Positions 1 to 7,717 are shown, counted from the first letter of the stretch. The stretch: DNA of 12,152 bases from Hyphomicrobiales bacterium (GCA_028290125.1 JAQGKM010000071.1:1-12152), one strand, 5' to 3'. A program made the numbers and translations. The notes: generated by a model not told the origin, from the letters alone.

Positions 1-50
1 AGCGTCAGGCGCAGATACCGGCCCTGGATGGGTTCGAGACGCGCGCTCAT
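1..50 (-). CDS. Alpha/beta hydrolase, N-terminus only (runs off left edge)
   Basis: Only 16 codons are visible, read leftward from the ATG at 50; the rest lies outside the window. The peptide begins MSARLEPIQGRYLRLT. This resembles the N-terminal strand of alpha/beta hydrolases that open with a Y-x-R-x-x-x substrate-entry strand before the HG oxyanion loop, but nothing catalytic is visible. The start is supported by an ATGA overlap with the stop of the upstream SCP2-like gene (47-50), which implies translational coupling in one operon. The product assignment rests on a short resemblance plus the association of such hydrolases with SCP2-like proteins, so it is tentative. The existence of a coding start here is more secure than its function. 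Confidence 0.5.
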   Translation of the reverse strand, partial: MSARLEPIQGRYLRLT

Positions 51-427
51 GACGACGCCGCGCGGGGCAGGGCGAGCAGGTCCTTGAAGAACAGCAGGCT
101 CGACATGAAGGGGTGAAGGTCACCCTCGAGAACGAAACGCTGCGCCTTCGTGAGCGCGAAGATGTCGTGAAAGCCGGGCGCGGGCTCCGCCTCCCAGAAG
201 GCCGACCACGCCTGCGCGTCGCCGCGCAAGGCGAAACGCCAGGAGCGCATGAGCAACGGCCCGGGCGTGAGCTCCAGGCGAGCGTCGGCGAGATCTGCGT
301 GCAAATGCGTCTCGCCGATCTGCAGCAGGAAGGAACAGCGCAGGCCGGCCCCGCGCCTTTGCAGGTTCGGCGCATGCGCGAGCAGCGACGGAATCGCTTT
401 CGCCTGCGCTACGGCGCTGTCCTCCAC
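47..427 (-). CDS. SCP2-like sterol-carrier domain protein
   Basis: This 126-residue protein resembles the single-domain SCP2 (sterol carrier) proteins of Proteobacteria, which form a hydrophobic tunnel that binds lipid or acyl ligands. Visible hallmarks are an N-terminal helical region (LLAHAPNLQRRGA, about residues 16-28), a CSFLLQIG strand, the LMRSWRFALRG segment near residue 60, and a C-terminal GDLHPFMSSLLFFKDLL helix. The length suits a lone SCP2 domain. The start is GTG at 427, chosen because an AGGGGGAG ribosome-binding site lies about 7 bases upstream. An ATG further upstream is followed at once by a stop codon. It overlaps the next leftward gene by ATGA. It is divergent from the LysR gene and may be controlled by it. 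The ligand is unknown. Confidence 0.75.
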   Translation of the reverse strand: MEDSAVAQAKAIPSLLAHAPNLQRRGAGLRCSFLLQIGETHLHADLADARLELTPGPLLMRSWRFALRGDAQAWSAFWEAEPAPGFHDIFALTKAQRFVLEGDLHPFMSSLLFFKDLLALPRAASS

Positions 428-529
428 GGCGTTCTCCCCCTACATTGGCAGGGTCAAGATCACGGCAGCGTCCTTGACAGGCAATTTCATTCTGGTTAGC
501 CCGGTTTTACAATAACTCACAGGTCTGCC
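428..529. promoter_or_regulatory. Divergent intergenic promoter region (SCP2 operon / LysR gene)
   Basis: These 102 bases separate the leftward SCP2-like gene from the rightward LysR gene and must hold both promoters. On the plus strand there is a TACAAT -10-like hexamer at 508-513. A TTGACA hexamer at 474-479 is too far from it (28 bases) for a standard promoter. On the minus strand a TTGTAA-N17-TGAAAT pair is possible but weak. LysR-type regulators often bind in such divergent spacers, but no convincing T-N11-A box stands out. Individual elements are low confidence; the region's role is inferred from gene layout. Confidence 0.3.
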
Positions 530-1453
530 ATGGGACGGACGATACCGCCACTCAATCCGCTGCACGTTTTTGCAGTGGCTGCGCAGTTCGGCAATTTCAC
601 TGCGGCAGGCGAGGCGCTGGGCGTGACGCCGTCGGCGGTCAGCCGGCAGATCGCCGTTCTCGAATCCTATCTCGAAACCCGGCTTTTCCATCGCGGCGCC
701 AGCGCCAACACGCTCACCGACACCGGACGCGCCTATTTCGAACAGATCGCGCCGGCCTTCGACATGCTGTCCCTCGCGACCCAGGCGATCCGCGACAGCC
801 ACGGCTCGACGCCGCTCAAGATCCGCGTGCTGGCCACCTTCGGGATGCGGTTTCTCATTCCGCGCCTCTCCGATTTCCGGGCGCAGCATCCCTCCATCCA
901 CCTGAGCATCGACACCGGCTTTGCGCCGGCGGACTTCAGCCGCGCGGACATCGACATCTCGATCCAGCTCGGCGATGGAAACTGGCCCGGCACGCAATCC
1001 AAGCATCTGTTCGACAGCACCATCCAGCCGGTGTGCGGCGCACAACTCGCCAAGGCGGCGGGCGCCGTGAAGAAGACCTCCGATCTCGCCAAATGGCCGC
1101 TGCTCTACTCGCGCAATCGCCCCGACGACTGGGCCTTCTGGCTGCGGACGCGCGGCGAATCCGAAACCCTGCTGGCGCGCGCCGAGATGGTCGAGTTTTC
1201 CAACTCCCTTCTGATGTACCAGGCGGCCGGTGAGGGCGTCGGCGTGGCGCTCGGCCAGCTCCCGATCCTGTCGAGCGATGTCGAGAGCGGGCGCCTGACG
1301 CCGCTGCTCGGGCCGGCGGTGCCGCAAGGCGCCTATTACGCCGTCTGGCGGTCCGGCGCGGGACCGAACCGCAAGATGCGGCACTTTCTGTCCTGGCTCG
1401 ACCGCGAGCTGATCACGGCATTCGGCGCCCCCGCCAGCGCCGACAGTGCTTGA
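530..1453 (+). CDS. LysR-family transcriptional regulator (GcvA-like)
   Basis: At 307 residues this is the usual LysR length. The winged helix-turn-helix occupies roughly residues 8-66: LHVFAVAAQFGNFTAAGEAL, then GVTPSAVSRQIAVLE and the FHR-containing wing. The rest is the periplasmic-binding-protein-like effector domain, with IRVLATFGMRFLIPRLSDF near residue 97 and a GVGVALGQLPIL segment in the second lobe, as in GcvA/AmpR-type members. These proteins bind DNA as tetramers and respond to a small co-inducer, often a pathway metabolite. It is divergent from the SCP2/hydrolase pair and immediately upstream of, and codirectional with, the molybdenum-hydroxylase operon, so either or both could be its targets. 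ATG 530 aligns with the family's usual N-terminus. The ribosome-binding site is weak (AGG at 521-523). Confidence 0.92.
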   Translation: MGRTIPPLNPLHVFAVAAQFGNFTAAGEALGVTPSAVSRQIAVLESYLETRLFHRGASANTLTDTGRAYFEQIAPAFDMLSLATQAIRDSHGSTPLKIRVLATFGMRFLIPRLSDFRAQHPSIHLSIDTGFAPADFSRADIDISIQLGDGNWPGTQSKHLFDSTIQPVCGAQLAKAAGAVKKTSDLAKWPLLYSRNRPDDWAFWLRTRGESETLLARAEMVEFSNSLLMYQAAGEGVGVALGQLPILSSDVESGRLTPLLGPAVPQGAYYAVWRSGAGPNRKMRHFLSWLDRELITAFGAPASADSA

Positions 1454-1486
1454 ACAAAAAGTCAAAGGCATTTGTCCGAAACGAAG

Positions 1487-1514
1487 TTGTGAGCCGCGTG
1501 CGGCCACCTATGCT
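1487..1514 (+). promoter_or_regulatory. Candidate promoter of the catabolic operon with internal inverted repeat
   Basis: TTGTGA at 1487-1492 and TATGCT at 1509-1514 are separated by 16 bases, a plausible sigma-70 pair placing the transcript start near 1520. That is about 30 bases before the preferred ATG at 1552. The spacer contains the inverted repeat GCCGCGTGCGGC (1493-1504), a possible operator between -35 and -10. The inference rests on consensus matching only. Confidence 0.33.
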
Positions 1515-1551
1515 CTGCGCACATTGATGGATGGGCGAAGAGCAGGTTTCG

Positions 1552-1938
1552 ATGGGCGATTACGACAAGGGACTGGAGACCCGACGCAAGATCCTGGGCG
1601 ACGCCTGGGTCGATCGAAGTCTCACCAACCGTAACGAATTCAATTCCGAGTTTCAGAGCTTCATCACCCGCTACGTCTGGGACGAAGTCTGGAACCGCCC
1701 CGGCATCGATCACAGGACGCGTCGTTACATGGTGCTGTCGACCATGATGGCGCTTGGCCGCTGGGAAGAATTCAAGCTGCATGTCGGGGCCGCCATGCGC
1801 GTCGGCTTCACGCAGAGCGACATCAAGGAAATCATCATCCAGCAGGCTGTCTATTGCGGCGTCGCGTCGGGCAATCACGCGATGGCCGAAGCGCAGCGCG
1901 TGTTCGATGACATGGACCGCGAGGAAAAGACGTCATGA
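1552..1938 (+). CDS. Carboxymuconolactone decarboxylase-family protein (PcaC-like)
   Basis: This 128-residue protein has the layout of gamma-carboxymuconolactone decarboxylase: YDKGLETRRKILGDAWVDRS at the N-terminus, RTRRYMVLSTMMALGR near residue 56-70, HVGAAMRVGFTQSDIKEII near 77-95, and AVYCGVASGNHAM near 99-111. PcaC decarboxylates 4-carboxymuconolactone in the protocatechuate branch of the beta-ketoadipate pathway. Many paralogues act on other ring-cleavage products, and no other pca genes are here, so the exact reaction is open. ATG 1552 is preferred because AGCAGG lies 5 bases upstream; an in-frame ATG at 1531 has no ribosome-binding site. Its stop overlaps the next start (ATGA), making it the first gene of a coupled operon. 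It lacks the CxxC motif of AhpD-type peroxidases, which favours a decarboxylase or lactonase-type role. Confidence 0.85.
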   Translation: MGDYDKGLETRRKILGDAWVDRSLTNRNEFNSEFQSFITRYVWDEVWNRPGIDHRTRRYMVLSTMMALGRWEEFKLHVGAAMRVGFTQSDIKEIIIQQAVYCGVASGNHAMAEAQRVFDDMDREEKTS

Positions 1939-2921
1939 TCATCGACGCGCACGCGCATTATGTGCCCTGGTCCATCGTGGAGGCCCTGCAGAACGGCGGT
2001 CTTCGCCAGTTCCCGTCCGTGCAGATGAGCGTCGAAGGCGAAGCCGTGCGCTTCGCCTTTGCGGGAGATCAGGCCAAGCGGCCGGTGCCGAAAGGCATGC
2101 ATGATGCGCAGGGTCGCCGCCAGTGGCTCGCCGCGCATCGCGTCGACAAGCAGGTCGTCGGCGGCTGGCTCGACATGTTCGGCTATGACATTCCGGCTGA
2201 AGAAGGCGCGGACTGGAGTCGTTTTCTCAACGAGCAGATGTTGAAGGGCGTCCGCGATCATTCCTTCTTCGTTCCGCTCGCGACGGTGCCGATGCAGAGC
2301 GGCAAGCATGCCGCCAAGGTGCTGAGCGAAGCACTCGACGCGGGTTTTCATGGCGCGATGATCGGCACGCAGCCCAAGGGTGCGAAAGGCGTGCTGGACG
2401 ATCCCGATCTCGACGCGTTCTGGGAAGTCGCGTCCGAGCGCAAGGCGACGCTCTTCGTGCACCCGACGTTCGGCGCGCGCGACGACCGGCTCAAGGAATA
2501 CGGTCTCGTCAGCGCCATCGGGCGCCTGACCGACACCAGCATCGCGGTCGCGCGGCTGCTCTATTCGGGCCATCTGCTGCGCTATCCCGGCGCGAACCTG
2601 ATCCTGTCGCATGGCGGCGCGGCCCTGCCGATGGCGCTGGGCCGTCTGCGGCGCAGTTTCGCGACGGCGCCCGCCGACAATGCCGATCCGTACGAGGGCT
2701 TCCAGAAGCTGTACTTCGACACCGTCGTCTACGATCCGGCCACCATCCGTTTCATCGCCGAACTCGCCGGGGCCGACAAGATCGTGCTCGGCACCGATCA
2801 GCCCTTCGTCATCGGCGAAGACCATCCGGTCGAATTCCTGGAATCCTGCAAGTTCGATGCAGCCACCAGCGCGGCGATCGGCGGGGGCACGGCGCAACGC
2901 CTTTTCGGGATCAAGGAGTAA
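1935..2921 (+). CDS. Amidohydrolase, ACMSD-type metal-dependent decarboxylase/hydrolase
   Basis: This 328-residue TIM-barrel enzyme of the amidohydrolase family 2 group (aminocarboxymuconate-semialdehyde decarboxylase, LigW and related decarboxylases) retains the metal and catalytic residues. These are the HxH pair at His6/His8 (DAHAHY), His176 in FVHPTFG, His226 in LSHGGAALPM, and Asp288 in LGTDQPF. Family members usually use one divalent metal for non-oxidative decarboxylation of aromatic or semialdehyde acids, or hydrolyse C-N or C-C bonds. ATG 1935 overlaps the stop of the preceding gene and follows GAGGAAAAG. Two bases separate its stop from the next start. In context it probably handles a product of the downstream molybdenum hydroxylase or a ring-cleavage intermediate. 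The substrate is not assignable from sequence. Confidence 0.88.
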   Translation: MIIDAHAHYVPWSIVEALQNGGLRQFPSVQMSVEGEAVRFAFAGDQAKRPVPKGMHDAQGRRQWLAAHRVDKQVVGGWLDMFGYDIPAEEGADWSRFLNEQMLKGVRDHSFFVPLATVPMQSGKHAAKVLSEALDAGFHGAMIGTQPKGAKGVLDDPDLDAFWEVASERKATLFVHPTFGARDDRLKEYGLVSAIGRLTDTSIAVARLLYSGHLLRYPGANLILSHGGAALPMALGRLRRSFATAPADNADPYEGFQKLYFDTVVYDPATIRFIAELAGADKIVLGTDQPFVIGEDHPVEFLESCKFDAATSAAIGGGTAQRLFGIKE

Positions 2922-2923
2922 GC

Positions 2924-3397
2924 ATGCTGCGGGTCGCGATGCGGGTGAACGGCGCCGAGGTGAGCGGCGAGATCGAGGCGCGGACGCTGCTGGTCGAATT
3001 CCTGCGCCAGCATCTGGGACTGACGGGCACGCATGTCGGCTGCGACACCACGCAATGCGGCTGCTGCACCGTGCACGTCAACGACGTCGGCATGAAATCC
3101 TGCACGCTTCTGGCGATCGGCTGCGATGGAGCCGACATCACCACGATCGAGGGATTGGCGAGACCGGACGGGCTGCATCCGATGCAGGCGGCGTTTTGCG
3201 ACAACCATGGTCTGCAATGCGGTTTCTGCACGCCGGGCATGATCATGTCGGCCACCGACATGGTGCGCCGGAAGGGCCACGATCTCGACGCGGCCACCGT
3301 GCGCAAGGAACTCGAAGGCAATATCTGTCGATGCACGGGCTATCATAACATCGTCAAGGCCGTGCAGGCCGGCGCCGCCGCCATGAAGACGGCCTGA
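2924..3397 (+). CDS. Molybdenum hydroxylase small subunit, (2Fe-2S)2 protein (CoxS/XdhA-like)
   Basis: This 157-residue protein is the iron-sulfur subunit of a three-subunit xanthine-dehydrogenase-family hydroxylase. Cysteines for the plant-ferredoxin-type cluster are Cys40, Cys45, Cys48 and Cys60 (GCDTTQCGCCTV, then C60). The helical C-terminal domain holds the second cluster at Cys99, Cys102 (QCGFCTPG), Cys135 and Cys137 (NICRCTGY). It carries electrons from the molybdenum centre to FAD. The length is normal. AAGGAG lies 5 bases before ATG 2924. It is followed 4 bases later by the FAD subunit. The small-medium-large gene order is a common arrangement among hydroxylases for nicotinate, quinoline-type rings, aldehydes and CO-like substrates. 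Confidence 0.95.
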   Translation: MLRVAMRVNGAEVSGEIEARTLLVEFLRQHLGLTGTHVGCDTTQCGCCTVHVNDVGMKSCTLLAIGCDGADITTIEGLARPDGLHPMQAAFCDNHGLQCGFCTPGMIMSATDMVRRKGHDLDAATVRKELEGNICRCTGYHNIVKAVQAGAAAMKTA

Positions 3398-3401
3398 GCG
3401 C

Positions 3402-4214
3402 ATGCGCGATTTCACCTACCATCGTCCAAAGACGCTCGATGACGCCGCCGCGCTGCTGGCTGTTGAAGATTCGAGGCCGATGTCGGGCGGCATGAGCCTG
3501 CTGCCGTCCATGAAACTGCGGCTCAGCGATTGGGCGCACATCGTCGACCTCGCCGCCGTGCCGAACCTTTCGGGCGTGCGCGAGGAGGGCGGCCAGATCG
3601 TGGTCGGCGCGCGCACGACCCACGTGCAGGTCGCGACATCGCAGCTCCTGCACGCGCGGCTGCCGGCGCTCGCGGAGCTGGCCGAAGGCATCGGCGATCC
3701 CCTCGTGCGCAATCGCGGAACGATTGGCGGCTCGATCGCCAACGCAGATCCGGCAGCCGATTATCCCAGCGCCGTTCTCGCCCTGCGGGCGACGATCGTG
3801 ACCAACCTACGCGAGATCTCCGGCGACACTTTCTTCAACGGTCTGTTCGAGACGGCGCTCGAGCCGTGCGAGATCGTTACGGCGGTCCGCTTCGCCCGCG
3901 CGCGCCGCGCGGCTTACGCGAAATATCGCCACCCGGCGTCCCGCTACGCCGTCGTCGGCGCCTTCGTCGCGCAATACGACGATGAGGTGCGGGTCGCCGT
4001 CACCGGGGCGTCGTCGCATGTGTTTCGCATCGCCGAAATCGAGGCCCTGTTGCGTGACAACTTTTCGGTCGCCGCCATCGAGTCCGTCGCGCCGACGCTG
4101 CCTGCGATGAACGCCGACCTCTTCGCGAGCGCCGACTACCGCGCGCACCTCGTCGTCGAGATGGTCCGCCGCGCGGTGGCGGCGGCGTCTTCTCGCAACG
4201 CATTGGCGGATTGA
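3402..4214 (+). CDS. Molybdenum hydroxylase FAD-binding medium subunit (CoxM-like)
   Basis: This 270-residue protein has the two FAD-binding motifs of the CoxM/XdhB medium subunit: a variant of AGGxSLLPxMKLR (SGGMSLLPSMKLRL, residues 28-41) and TIGGSIANADPAADYP (107-122), both contacting FAD. The C-terminal CO-dehydrogenase flavoprotein domain follows from about residue 180. It passes electrons from the iron-sulfur subunit through FAD to an acceptor such as the quinone pool or oxygen. No strong ribosome-binding site precedes ATG 3402, so translation is likely coupled to the small subunit, whose stop is 4 bases upstream. Its stop overlaps the next start in a TGATG junction. The length suits a stand-alone medium subunit. 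Confidence 0.94.
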   Translation: MRDFTYHRPKTLDDAAALLAVEDSRPMSGGMSLLPSMKLRLSDWAHIVDLAAVPNLSGVREEGGQIVVGARTTHVQVATSQLLHARLPALAELAEGIGDPLVRNRGTIGGSIANADPAADYPSAVLALRATIVTNLREISGDTFFNGLFETALEPCEIVTAVRFARARRAAYAKYRHPASRYAVVGAFVAQYDDEVRVAVTGASSHVFRIAEIEALLRDNFSVAAIESVAPTLPAMNADLFASADYRAHLVVEMVRRAVAAASSRNALAD

Positions 4215-6568
4215 TGATGGATGACGTGACCAAGCCTGCCGGCATCGGCGCTTCCGTGCGCCGCAAGGAAGACCAGCGTCTGGTGACAGGCCACGGCTGC
4301 TTCAGCGACGACTTCCGCGCGCCGGGCGAACTCTTCGCGGTGTTCCTCCGCTCGCCTCATCCGCACGCTCGCATCGTCGCCATCGATCCCTCGGCCGCGC
4401 TGGCCGTCGAGGGCGTCAGGGCCGTGCTGTCGGGCGCCGAGCTGACCGCCGACGGGATCAAGCCGCTGCCGCATCACATCTGGGCGCTGCATCCAGCCGA
4501 CATCGCCATGCCCAACACGGACGGGTCCGAGACCTTCACCGCGCCGCATCACGCGATGGCGATCGACAAGGTCCGGCACGTCGGCGAGATCGTGGCGATG
4601 ATCGTCGCGACGTCGATCGCCATCGCCAAGGACGCCGCCGATCTCGTGCAGGTCGACTATGACATCCTGCCGTCCGTCACCAACACCTGGGACACGGTGG
4701 AGGCGGACGCGCCGGTTCTGTGGGAGCAGAACGGCTCCAATGTGTGCGGCGACGTGGAAGTCGGCGACCGCGCCGCGACCGAGAAGGCCTTCGCGCAGGC
4801 CGCGCATGTCGCGCGCATCCGCACGTGGGTCCAGCGCGTCGCGGGCGTGCCGATGGAGCCGCGCGCCGCGCTGGCGGAGTTCGATCCCGCGACAGGTCGC
4901 ATGACGCTGTCGGCCGGCAGCGGCGGGTCCGTGCGCCTCAAGCACGATCTCGCCTTCATGATCGGCGCGCCGCCAGAAGACGTTCGCGTCATCATGAAGG
5001 ACGTCGGCGGAAACTTCGGCACGCGCGGCATGATCTATCCGGAGTTCTGTCTTGTCGCCTGGGCGTCGCGACGCCTGCAGACGCCCGTCAAATGGACGGC
5101 CGAGCGCAGCGAGTCGTTTCAGAGCGATTACCAGGCGCGCGATCTCGCGGTCGTGGCGGAACTCGCGCTCGACGCGAGCGGCAAGTTTCTCGCCATGCGT
5201 GGATCCAACATCGGCAACGCCGGCGCGCATACGTCGAACTTCTCGCCGCTGCAAAAGGGCGTCGAAATCATGACGAGCATCTACGACGTGCCGGCGGCCT
5301 GTTTCCGCGCGCGCCCCGTCGTCAGCAACACGCTGCCCACGCGTCCCTACCGCAGCGCGGGCCGTCCCGAAGTCATGTTCGTGATGGAGCGGCTGATCGA
5401 CATCGCGGCCGCCGAGTTCGGCTTCGACCGCGTCGAACTGCGGCGCCGGAACTTGCTGCAAAAGGCGCAGCTGCCCTACGACAATCCGCTGGGCATGACG
5501 TTCGACAACGGGGACTACCACACCGTCATGGAGCAGGTGCTCGAGCTCGGCGACTGGCGTGGTTTCGAGGCCCGGCGCGCCGATGCGAAACGGCGCGGCA
5601 AGCTGCGCGGCATCGGCCTCGCCAATTACGTCGACACCGCCACGGGCGTTCCGCGCGAGCGCGCCGAAGTCACCGTGCGGCCGGACGGGCAGGTGGATGT
5701 CGTCATCGGGACGATCTCGCAGGGGCAGGGACACGAAACGAGTTTTGCGCAGCTCGCCACCGAGTTTCTTCATGTTCCGATCGAGCAGGTGAACATCATC
5801 ACGGGCGACACCGATGTGGTGAAGTTCGGCGGTGGCACGCATTCGGGACGCGGCATGCGCCTCGCCAGCATCGTCATCTGGAAGGCGTCGAACGAGATCA
5901 TCGCGAAGAGCAAGAGGCTCGCGGCGCTTGTCCTGGGCGGCGCGCCAGACGACGTCCTCTTCGAGCGCGGGCGCTTGCGGCTCGGCGAAAAGTCCCTCTC
6001 GCTCTTCGACGTCGCGCGCGCAGCGGCGGAACGCAACGATCTTCCGGACGATCTGCGTGCGCCGCTCTGCGCCGTCTGCGACGAGAGCGTCAACGAAGCC
6101 GCGTTCCCCTACGGTTCGCACGTTTGCGAGGTCGAGATCGACCCCGCGCTCGGGACGGTCGAGATCGTGAATTATTCCACCACCGACGATGTCGGACGCG
6201 CCGTGAACCCGATGATCATCCACGGGCAGACGCATGGCGGCATCGCGCAGGGCGTCGGTCAGGCGTTGATGGAACAGATCGTCTACGACCGCGACACCGG
6301 ACAGCTCCTGACCGGGTCGTTCATGGACTACACCATGCCGCGCGCCGACAACTTTCCGTTCTTTCAGGCTGCGTTCGCCGAAATCCCCTGCACGACACAT
6401 CCGCTTGGCATCCGTCCGGCCGGCGAGGGCGGCACCACGCCGGCGCTCGGCGTGACGATCAACGCCGTGGTGCATGCGCTTCAGGAGTTCGGGGTCACGC
6501 ACATCGACATGCCGGCGACGCCGGAAAAGATCTGGCGGCTGATCCAGCAAGGCGCGAAGGCGACGTGA
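4214..6568 (+). CDS. Molybdenum hydroxylase large subunit, molybdopterin-binding (XDH/CoxL form II-like)
   Basis: This 784-residue catalytic subunit has the aldehyde-oxidase/xanthine-dehydrogenase architecture. The N-terminal a/b hammerhead domain (GASVRRKEDQRLVTGHGCFS onward) is followed by the molybdopterin-cytosine-dinucleotide domains with VGGNFGTRG (about 264-272), PYRSAGRPE (378-386), SQGQGHET (502-509) and the catalytic-glutamate motif RPAGEGGTTPA, with Glu at about 738. It hydroxylates an unactivated carbon using water-derived oxygen. It is not a true CO dehydrogenase: it lacks the AYRCSFR loop of form I CoxL. The usual form II motif AYRGAGR is changed to PYRSAGR. ATG 4214 overlaps the FAD-subunit stop by one base; the ATG at 4217 is an alternative. 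No XdhC or CoxD-type maturation gene is visible nearby. The substrate is unknown. Confidence 0.94.
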   Translation: MMDDVTKPAGIGASVRRKEDQRLVTGHGCFSDDFRAPGELFAVFLRSPHPHARIVAIDPSAALAVEGVRAVLSGAELTADGIKPLPHHIWALHPADIAMPNTDGSETFTAPHHAMAIDKVRHVGEIVAMIVATSIAIAKDAADLVQVDYDILPSVTNTWDTVEADAPVLWEQNGSNVCGDVEVGDRAATEKAFAQAAHVARIRTWVQRVAGVPMEPRAALAEFDPATGRMTLSAGSGGSVRLKHDLAFMIGAPPEDVRVIMKDVGGNFGTRGMIYPEFCLVAWASRRLQTPVKWTAERSESFQSDYQARDLAVVAELALDASGKFLAMRGSNIGNAGAHTSNFSPLQKGVEIMTSIYDVPAACFRARPVVSNTLPTRPYRSAGRPEVMFVMERLIDIAAAEFGFDRVELRRRNLLQKAQLPYDNPLGMTFDNGDYHTVMEQVLELGDWRGFEARRADAKRRGKLRGIGLANYVDTATGVPRERAEVTVRPDGQVDVVIGTISQGQGHETSFAQLATEFLHVPIEQVNIITGDTDVVKFGGGTHSGRGMRLASIVIWKASNEIIAKSKRLAALVLGGAPDDVLFERGRLRLGEKSLSLFDVARAAAERNDLPDDLRAPLCAVCDESVNEAAFPYGSHVCEVEIDPALGTVEIVNYSTTDDVGRAVNPMIIHGQTHGGIAQGVGQALMEQIVYDRDTGQLLTGSFMDYTMPRADNFPFFQAAFAEIPCTTHPLGIRPAGEGGTTPALGVTINAVVHALQEFGVTHIDMPATPEKIWRLIQQGAKAT

Positions 6569-6641
6569 CGCACGCATTTCCAACTCGGTCGCGTTGCTGG
6601 CATAGTTGGCTCAAGCAACAGACGTGACACGGGAGAGAAGC

Positions 6642-7607
6642 ATGCGGCTGAAGATCATCGCTGGCGTAACCTTGGCCTTGTTGACCAGCATGGCGTTTTC
6701 GGCTGCAGCGCAGGATTATCCGAACCGGCCCGTCAAATTCGTCGTGCCTTTCGCGGCTGGTGGCGGCAACGACATTGTCGCGCGGATCGTCGGCGAGAAA
6801 GTCAGCGAACTGTGGAAGACCCCGGTCGTCATCGAGAACCGCGCCGGCGCGGGCGGCAACTCGGGCGCGGAGTTCGTGAATGCGGCGACGCCGGACGGCT
6901 ACACGCTGTTTTTCTCGACCCAGGGTCCGCTCGCCGTCAACAGAAGCCTGTACAAGCAGATCCGCTACAACCCTGACGCCTTCACGCCGATTTCGCTCGT
7001 GGCGATCTCGGCCAATGTGCTGGCCGCGAGCTCCAAGACGAGCTGGACGTCGCTGAAGGAGCTGATCGACTACGCGCGCGCCAATCCCGACAGGGTGACG
7101 TACGCATCTTCTGGCGCCGGAACGACGGCGCATCTGGCTGCCGAAATGCTCAACAGCATGGCGCAGATCAAGATGATCCATGTGCCCTATCGCGGCACCG
7201 GGCCGGCCGTGACCGATCTCGTCTCCGCGCAGGTCGACGTCATGTTCGCGGAGATTTCCGCCGTCGGCCAGTTCGTGGAATCGGGCGACGTCAAGGCGCT
7301 GGGCATCGGCAGCGAAACGCCGGAACGCTCCATGCCGGGCGTCCCGCCGATCTCGCGCGAGTTGCCGGGCTTTGCGGCCGCGACCTGGTACGGCGTCGTG
7401 GGGCCGCGCGGCCTGCCCGACACGATCATTCGTGAAGTCTCGTCCAGGATCAACCAGGCGCTGCAGGACCCAGGGCTGAAGGCCAAACTGGAGAAAATCA
7501 GCGTGACGCCGCTCGGCGGTTCTCCGGCCGACCTGACGAAGTATATGGGCGAAGAAAAAGACCGCTGGGCCAAGGTCATCCGCGACGCCAACATCAAGAT
7601 CGACTGA
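6642..7607 (+). CDS. Bug-type tripartite tricarboxylate transporter substrate-binding protein
   Basis: This 321-residue secreted binding protein has a clear signal peptide (MRLKIIAGVTLALLTSMAFS, cleavage near the AAAQD motif at 21-25). The Bug hallmark YPNRPVKFVVPFAAGGGNDI is followed by ARIV and the VIENRAGAGGN segment. A second hallmark, MIHVPYRGTGPAVTDLVSAQ, lies in the middle. Bug proteins bind small carboxylates in the periplasm and deliver them to TctAB-type membrane partners or act as sensors. GGGAGAG lies just upstream of ATG 6642; an in-frame ATG at 6606 has no such site. It lies 73 bases downstream of the hydroxylase large subunit with no obvious terminator between, so it is probably part of the operon and binds its substrate. 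No membrane subunits are present. Confidence 0.93.
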   Translation: MRLKIIAGVTLALLTSMAFSAAAQDYPNRPVKFVVPFAAGGGNDIVARIVGEKVSELWKTPVVIENRAGAGGNSGAEFVNAATPDGYTLFFSTQGPLAVNRSLYKQIRYNPDAFTPISLVAISANVLAASSKTSWTSLKELIDYARANPDRVTYASSGAGTTAHLAAEMLNSMAQIKMIHVPYRGTGPAVTDLVSAQVDVMFAEISAVGQFVESGDVKALGIGSETPERSMPGVPPISRELPGFAAATWYGVVGPRGLPDTIIREVSSRINQALQDPGLKAKLEKISVTPLGGSPADLTKYMGEEKDRWAKVIRDANIKID

Positions 7608-7667
7608 CGCGCGCTCGGGCGGTGCTTGGAACGCAAGTGATCATTCGCGCGTATGCACGTGCGACCC

Positions 7668-7693
7668 GCGATGGCCGGTCCACGCGCCATCGC
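7668..7693. repeat. Inverted repeat, 8-bp arms, between Bug gene and exported hypothetical gene
   Basis: GCGATGGC (7668-7675) and GCCATCGC (7686-7693) form an 8-bp stem with a 10-base loop. It sits after the Bug gene and 10 bases before the GAAGGA ribosome-binding site of the next gene. There is no T-run, so it is a poor intrinsic terminator. It could be an operator, an mRNA-stabilising hairpin or a Rho-linked end. Confidence 0.35.
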
Positions 7694-7717
7694 TCATCAT
7701 TTGAAGGATCACGCCCG

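Noticed and set aside
440..1507. Long minus-strand open frame opposite the LysR gene
   Set aside because: It is antisense to a clear LysR coding sequence and its composition is shadow-like, with no recognisable domain.
4214..6568. Aerobic carbon monoxide dehydrogenase
   Set aside because: The form I active-site motif AYRCSFR is missing and no coxD/E/F/G genes accompany it; a general Mo hydroxylase fits better.
4136..6583. Very long minus-strand open frame opposite the molybdenum large subunit
   Set aside because: It is antisense to a firmly identified gene with all motifs. The product is rich in R, H, D and G with no domain pattern, as expected of a shadow frame in GC-rich DNA.
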